Shown here one piece after another: positions 59,871-64,000 of a stretch of DNA of 64,000 nucleotides. Below the pieces are notes generated by a model that was not told where the DNA came from, searched no databases, and was given only the letters and a program-made list of their open reading frames with translations. A program made the position numbers and the translations under genes. Each line of letters starts with the position of its first letter. The stretch's first letter is position 1. This DNA comes from Cohnella lupini (GTDB taxonomy: Bacteria > Bacillota > Bacilli > Paenibacillales > Paenibacillaceae), in NCBI RefSeq assembly GCF_003386205.1, contig NZ_QRDY01000004.1:330525-394524 (forward strand), read 5' to 3'.

Positions 59871-59986
59871 GCGAATGGTCCAATCTTCTACAGTCCGAAT
59901 ACCGGTCTTTAAATCCAGCGAGCGGGGTACGTTAAAGGCCAGCCTCTCATAGCTCTCATTTTGTGACTCAACGTTTTTTTGCTTGT

Positions 59987-60310
59987 CTATTCCTCCGGTT
60001 TTCCAAGTGTGAACCCGCTTAGTTTGCTAAGGTTGGCTTTGGAGTTGCCGATTTTAGTCGGTACAGACGGCGGTGCGTTTTTTTGAATCAGCTCATATTC
60101 CAGATTCCGTACTCGGGCATTCGTGTCTTCGACATACTCCAGAATTACTGCGATCGCGAAGAAAACGATACCTGTAATCATTCCGCTGATCCACCACGTA
60201 ATAGCCAGACTCCAACTAAATCCGCCCGTGCCGTAATTCCCAAGGATGATACCCGAGAAAACCCCTGAAATGATGAAAAATATAGCCAATCCATTCAGCA
60301 CTCTGACCAT
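59987..60310 (-). CDS. Small two-helix membrane protein
   Basis: 107 residues with two transmembrane helices (about 5-25 and 38-60), then a soluble tail with a heptad-like YVEDTNARVRNLEYELIQ segment and a Pro/Ser/Lys-rich end. AAGGAG precedes the ATG at 60310. Family not recognised. Confidence 0.75.
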   Translation of the reverse strand: MVRVLNGLAIFFIISGVFSGIILGNYGTGGFSWSLAITWWISGMITGIVFFAIAVILEYVEDTNARVRNLEYELIQKNAPPSVPTKIGNSKANLSKLSGFTLGKPEE

Positions 60311-60464
60311 TTCATTACTCCTTACATGAAAATATATCCTCGCCAATGGACTTAGGGCATCCGGCGTAGATGTAATTCGATTTGTATCCGTTAACGGAAT
60401 GACCTGTTGTTATTAGACGATGGTGCTTTTAAGCTTATCGATACTATCGGCATATTATCACCGG

Positions 60465-60487
60465 GCTGCCTATATGGCAGCTTTTTT
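60465..60487 (+). terminator. Orphan terminator upstream of the MarR gene
   Basis: GCTGCC-TATAT-GGCAGC followed by TTTTTT. No plus-strand gene ends nearby, so it may be left from a lost gene. Apart from it and the MarR promoter, 60311-60673 shows nothing. Confidence 0.75.
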
Positions 60488-60592
60488 AAAAATTTCTTTT
60501 AACTATTGCCCCTTAATGTCACTTGTGTTAAACCAACTGCAACTCCAAAGTCATCCACACCAACTGGGAAATTAATCTGTTTTATATTTATG

Positions 60593-60621
60593 TTGACGGC
60601 AACACATCTAAATGTTATCCT
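60593..60621 (+). promoter_or_regulatory. Promoter of the MarR-oxidoreductase unit
   Basis: TTGACG (60593-60598) and TATCCT (60616-60621) are 17 bases apart. TGTTG-ACGG-CAACA overlaps the -35 box and could be an operator. Confidence 0.55.
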
Positions 60622-60673
60622 GTGTTTAATCGAATATGTTGACGACCACACAATTGAAAGAAGGAATGAAACA

Positions 60674-61141
60674 TTGGAGAAAAACATCAATAACGAAACC
60701 ATTGAAAATGAAATCAGTTCGGTAACGCAATTTCCCGTAAGCTTCTCTATATTCAGCATGGCTCGTTCACATCATAGAAATGCAGGACAACTGCTTCGAG
60801 AAGCAGGCCTATACCCAGGGCAGGAACTCGTACTGATGCAGCTGTGGCACCGAGACAGCCAATCACAGAATAGTCTTTCAAGGTCGCTACGCCTTGATCA
60901 CTCGACAATAGCTAAATCCGTTCGTCGTTTGGAAGATGCGGGGTTGGTCACCTGCAGCCGCTCCCAGGAAGATAAACGCGTAACCATCGTATCGCTCACT
61001 CAAACAGGGCGTGAAGTTGAACCCGGAGTGATTCAGGCTTGGAGCAAGCTGGAAGAGATCACAACCAAAGTTCTCAATGACGAAGAAAAAAAACAGTTTG
61101 TAGCTCTGGCACAAAAAATAGCCGCTTCTTTAGAAAATTAA
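60674..61141 (+). CDS. MarR-family transcriptional regulator
   Basis: 155 residues with a typical MarR winged helix: GLYPGQELVLMQLWHRDSQS, SLSRSLRLDHSTIAKSVRRL, EDAGLVTCSRSQEDKRVTIV. The start is a TTG at 60674 with AAGGA eight bases upstream; longer readings would enter the promoter. It stands 44 bases before a quinone-oxidoreductase-like gene and probably controls it in response to an electrophile or quinone. Confidence 0.9.
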   Translation: MEKNINNETIENEISSVTQFPVSFSIFSMARSHHRNAGQLLREAGLYPGQELVLMQLWHRDSQSQNSLSRSLRLDHSTIAKSVRRLEDAGLVTCSRSQEDKRVTIVSLTQTGREVEPGVIQAWSKLEEITTKVLNDEEKKQFVALAQKIAASLEN

Positions 61142-61185
61142 CTGTAAATTTTAAGAAAATGATGATTGATAAAGGAGAGATAAGC

Positions 61186-62124
61186 ATGTCTAATAAGTCG
61201 ATGCAAGCCATTCTGGTCAATGAATATGGTGGTCCAAATGTCTTAAAGGTAGAAACAGTTGAACGCCCCCAACCGCAAAAGGATGAAGTGCTCGTCCGCA
61301 TCGTATATGCTACGATTATTCCGCTAGACTATAAAATCCGTAACGGTTGGCTTCAAGAAGTTTTTCCTATAACCTTCCCCTACATTCCTGGATTTTACGC
61401 TTCCGGAGTTGTCGAAGAGGTGGGGCAAGGTGTAACAGATTTCAAGCCCGGTGATCGCATTTTTGGTAGTATTAGAGGAGCCTATTCAGAATATGGCATT
61501 GCGAAAGTCCAGGAATTAGTTAAGATGCCCGATGTTCTCACCTTTGAAGATGCAGCAACGATTAAAGCAGGAGCCGAAACGGCTTGGAAAGCGTTGTTCA
61601 TTGAAGGTGAACTCCGGTCTGGCCAAACCGTCCTCATTCATGCTGCAGCAGGCGGCGTTGGACAATTTGCCGTTCAGCTGGCCAAATGGAAGGGAGCGAT
61701 CGTGATCGCTACGGCTTCAACCTCTAACATGGACTTCGTCAAGTCTTTAGGTGCGGATCAAGTCATCGATTATACCATGACGGCTTTCGAAGACGTCGTC
61801 AAAGAAGTGGATCTGGTCGTCGATTCCATTGGAGGCGAGACCGAGAATCGATCGTGGGCCGTTCTAAAGAAGGGGGGAATTCTCGTCTCTTTGACTCAGG
61901 ATCCATCACAAGAGAACGCTCAAAAGCATGGTGTTACAGCTAAATTTAACACCAAATTCCCAACATACGCGAATCTGCAGACCTTAACGGAATTAATTGC
62001 CGACGGTACGATTAAAGCAGTGATTGATTCCATATTCCCGCTAAACCAAGCTAATAAAGCACTGGAGAAAAGCGAAGCAAGACATGGACGCGGAAGAATT
62101 TTGCTGCGCATAAACCCAATCTAA
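61186..62124 (+). CDS. NADPH:quinone-oxidoreductase-like medium-chain dehydrogenase
   Basis: 312 residues, zinc-free MDR enzyme: AILVNEYGGPNVLKVETVER, PYIPGFYASGVVEEVGQGV and HAAAGGVGQFAVQLAKWKGA (the NADPH turn). Same family as 41124-42062 but clearly divergent. AAAGGAG precedes the ATG at 61186. In one unit with the MarR gene; such pairs respond to quinone or aldehyde stress. Confidence 0.92.
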   Translation: MSNKSMQAILVNEYGGPNVLKVETVERPQPQKDEVLVRIVYATIIPLDYKIRNGWLQEVFPITFPYIPGFYASGVVEEVGQGVTDFKPGDRIFGSIRGAYSEYGIAKVQELVKMPDVLTFEDAATIKAGAETAWKALFIEGELRSGQTVLIHAAAGGVGQFAVQLAKWKGAIVIATASTSNMDFVKSLGADQVIDYTMTAFEDVVKEVDLVVDSIGGETENRSWAVLKKGGILVSLTQDPSQENAQKHGVTAKFNTKFPTYANLQTLTELIADGTIKAVIDSIFPLNQANKALEKSEARHGRGRILLRINPI

Positions 62125-62293
62125 CATCAACAAGTATGAAATAGAAGTTTGGATATTAAAACACGAGAGCAACACGAGTGTATACCACACTAAGTGTTGT
62201 TTTCTTCATTCACATCAAACTATTCTGGCTAATCGTATTGTTAGGTCACTTCCCCCAAGAAAAACTTATGGTAAGGTTCACCGGAATTAATCT

Positions 62294-62388
62294 TCAACTA
62301 AACTGCCAGTTAGTTGAGCCAAACAGCGAGCAGCTGGCGACGGCAAACTGCTCCAAGATGTGTTGAACTATTGTATCCGTTAGTTCAA
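62294..62388. repeat. Intergenic repeat, CCGTTAGTT family, full copy
   Basis: Left end TTCAACTAAACTGCCAGTTA, central stem GAGCAG/CTGCTC, right end TTGAACTATTGTATCCGTTA. A half copy (AAGCAATCCTGCCCGTTACT) lies at about 62812-62833. Confidence 0.65.
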
Positions 62389-62750
62389 TATTCTGGACTT
62401 TCCCAATCCTCATCTAAAACAAGCTTACCTGTTTCATCTCTTATAAAAGCAGTACCTGTTGGAGCATCAAGAAATTGAATAATTTCTGTATCATAATTAC
62501 ATATCGTGTTTACCTGATAAACGGAATGATTCTCAGGATTATTCATATAGTCGTCATCCTCATCGCCAGCCATAAAGCGCCAACCACTATCAGGATTGCT
62601 AGGGGACGGTACTTCTCTGTACATGAAACCAACTTTACAGCCATCTATGGTAATCCTGTCAGTTGCAATACATCCCTCATTAGAATCCATTAACTTTAGT
62701 ATTTTATCTCCAGGAATTTTATATTTTTTATTGTTTTTAAAACCAAACAT
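62385..62750 (-). CDS. DUF2185/Imm33-type protein
   Basis: 121 residues. SGWRFMAGDEDDDYMNNPEN, NTICNYDTEIIQFLDAPTGT and AFIRDETGKLV are the conserved blocks of DUF2185 proteins, grouped with the immunity protein family Imm33. No toxin gene is adjacent, so this would be an orphan immunity gene. AGGAGG precedes the ATG. Confidence 0.8.
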   Translation of the reverse strand: MFGFKNNKKYKIPGDKILKLMDSNEGCIATDRITIDGCKVGFMYREVPSPSNPDSGWRFMAGDEDDDYMNNPENHSVYQVNTICNYDTEIIQFLDAPTGTAFIRDETGKLVLDEDWESPEY

Positions 62751-62876
62751 TCATGTTCCTCCTCATATGCACTAAATGTTTGCAGATCCTAAATAATTCG
62801 TGAAGCGCCTAAGCAATCCTGCCCGTTACTTCAACTTCTCAGTTGGGACCCTCAATATCTTACGAGTCTGTGAGAA

Positions 62877-63245
62877 TTAGATTCTACCTAATGCTATATC
62901 AGCTTCTATTTGAAGCTGCATAGTTTTGGCTCCCATGTATTTCTGTGCAGTCCTTAGAATTGATTTATCATTCCCAAATATTTCTAATGTTGTAGTTTTA
63001 TAAATGCTCTTTAAGTGAAAATCTTTACTCTTTGATACTTCTTCAAAGTATTTAAAAATACTCTCTAGCAAATTGATGTTTCTGTCCTCAATTAATAATT
63101 CAATAATTTTCGGCATGAATACTAGTTCAATGATAATAGTATCTAGAACCTCACCATGATACGCGATTGATTCTCTATACTCAACTTCGGTTGACGGTAA
63201 AAAATCTAACATTTTTCTAAGGAATTCTTCCGATTTATTACTCAT
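62877..63245 (-). CDS. Small helical cytoplasmic protein of unknown function
   Basis: 122 residues, mostly helical and acidic (SEEFLRKMLDFLPSTEVEYR, LLESIFKYFEEVSKSKDFHL), resembling the small helical proteins often found with polymorphic toxin immunity genes; I cannot name the family with certainty. GAGGAG precedes the ATG at 63245. Confidence 0.7.
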   Translation of the reverse strand: MSNKSEEFLRKMLDFLPSTEVEYRESIAYHGEVLDTIIIELVFMPKIIELLIEDRNINLLESIFKYFEEVSKSKDFHLKSIYKTTTLEIFGNDKSILRTAQKYMGAKTMQLQIEADIALGRI

Positions 63246-63733
63246 ACCATCTACTCCTCTATCATCTCTTAAAACATAGTAATATACCAATGCTCTTAAA
63301 TACCGTATTGCTTAAACTAATCTCCCTCTATGGAGAATCACTTTTCTTTTGAATGCTCGTTGTATCTTAGGTTTATGATTTAATTCATTCAGTGCAGACG
63401 ACTTCATTTTGGAATCAAGTTGAAATCAAAGAAAATGTTGGGGGCAAGAAAAGTGCAAAAGAACATCTCCTTAGCCACTGCTCTAAAGAAAGTGGTTATC
63501 TAGGAAAAGTATGGTTGCACTTATGGATCTCCACATGCCTCATGGAGGTCAACCCTCCCAAGTCTCACAGAGTCTACGCTCCCACATTCCTTCATTCAAC
63601 CTGTCCATGAGGTGGAGGTCAGATATGCTGCCCGACAGGATCTTTGTCCGTATGTTAGTTGAGTTCTGACTCATCCGTGCTTCAGTTGTCTGTTTTCACT
63701 GCTTTTGTTCGAACGCAAATGACGTTTACTACG
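63246..63733. other. 488-bp stretch, 3' flank of an IS110-type element
   Basis: No gene is supported. The part at about 63530-63600 resembles 50743-50806, which also lies 3' of an IS110-type transposase gene. This may be the element's right end or its non-coding RNA region. Confidence 0.5.
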
Positions 63734-64000
63734 TTAAGCTGCCATCTCTAAAACATTGAATCGAGGAATATCCTGCAACATCTTTGCTTCACTGAACTCA
63801 TGGCCTTTTTTCATGATGCCGAAAAGAACTCGAATCAACTTATTACATAACGCGATCAACGATTGCATCTTTTTTAGCGGATTGTCCGGTCGCTTGGTGT
63901 AGTATTCATGCAAAGTCTTAAAGGCCCTGTTCTTCGCCACCAGCGGCATTATGACTCGGAAGAGCAAGGCTCGCAGCTTCTTTCTTCCCCGCTTAGTAAT
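63734..64000 (-). CDS. IS110-family transposase, C-terminal part (runs off the window)
   Basis: The 88 visible residues begin ITKRGRKKLRALLFRVIMPL and continue with LVAKNRAFKTLHEYYTKR, LKKMQSLIALCNKLIRVLFG and a normal stop. This is the end of the Tnp_20 domain; the catalytic parts lie beyond position 64000. It is of a different subgroup from the remnants at 50821 and 58291. Whether the gene is intact cannot be judged here. Confidence 0.88.
   Translation of the reverse strand: MTKRGRKKLRALLFRVIMPLVAKNRAFKTLHEYYTKRPDNPLKKMQSLIALCNKLIRVLFGIMKKGHEFSEAKMLQDIPRFNVLEMAA

Larger units (their letters stand above)
59533..59986. other. 454-bp stretch with two structured elements
   Basis: No gene is supported. 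It contains the large palindrome at 59575-59682 and a full intergenic repeat at 59776-59870, both listed separately. Confidence 0.6.

Noticed and set aside
62178..62366. 62-codon plus-strand frame
   Set aside because: It runs through an intergenic repeat and has no ribosome site.
42098..62388. CRISPR array from the recurring CCGTTAGTT motifs
   Set aside because: Copies are kilobases apart with genes between them and have no regular spacers.

Overview
The window looks like the chromosome of a Paenibacillaceae member (Paenibacillus/Cohnella type). Evidence for this: large sugar ABC importer operons with lipoprotein binding proteins, a YesM/YesN-type two-component pair, LacI and GntR regulators next to glycosidases, secreted DUF4832 proteins with LysM or CBM modules, strong AAGGAGG ribosome sites with occasional TTG/GTG starts, a ZTP riboswitch on folD and a Zur-type operator. 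No rRNA, tRNA or CRISPR array was seen.

Layout. 1-3.6 kb: a NikBCDE/Cnt-type metal or metallophore importer read leftwards, under a consensus promoter carrying two Zur-box palindromes. 3.7-10 kb: a CPA1 Na+/H+ antiporter with a structured leader RNA, a small VOC protein, a chemoreceptor and a CNNM/CorC-type membrane protein. 10.2-11.8 kb: an ECF sigma factor with a probable membrane anti-sigma partner. 12-29.7 kb: a carbohydrate region with a binding protein-sensor kinase-response regulator triad, two secreted DUF4832 proteins, an ABC importer, a Gfo/Idh/MocA oxidoreductase, a LacI regulator and a GH31 glycosidase. Three palindromes centred on TTGCGCAA link the importer, oxidoreductase and glycosidase into one LacI regulon. 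29.8-35.9 kb: a GntR-controlled operon with a metallophosphoesterase, an LplABC-type importer and a CX5R phosphatase, suggesting use of a phosphorylated substrate. 36-42 kb: folD with a ZTP riboswitch, a DHFR-like reductase, a royal-jelly-type protein, an Ldh-family oxidoreductase and a divergent regulator/quinone oxidoreductase pair.

42-64 kb is accessory and more AT-rich. Most of it is single small genes on the minus strand (acetyltransferase, VOC, phosphotransferase, nucleotidyltransferase, lipoproteins, orphan immunity-type proteins), separated by hairpins and by a family of intergenic repeats with CCGTTAGTT-type ends. It holds visible decay: an S-layer-homology fragment, a small gene split by a 206-bp MITE with an 8-bp target duplication, a lipoprotein gene with one in-frame stop, and three IS110-family remnants or partial copies.

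The least explained system is at 51.98-57.25 kb. A response regulator and a short-loop sensor kinase are followed by four membrane-protein genes. The two larger ones are internal duplications of a four-helix block ending in CxxC. Their job is unknown; a cell-envelope stress or peptide-resistance module is my inference.
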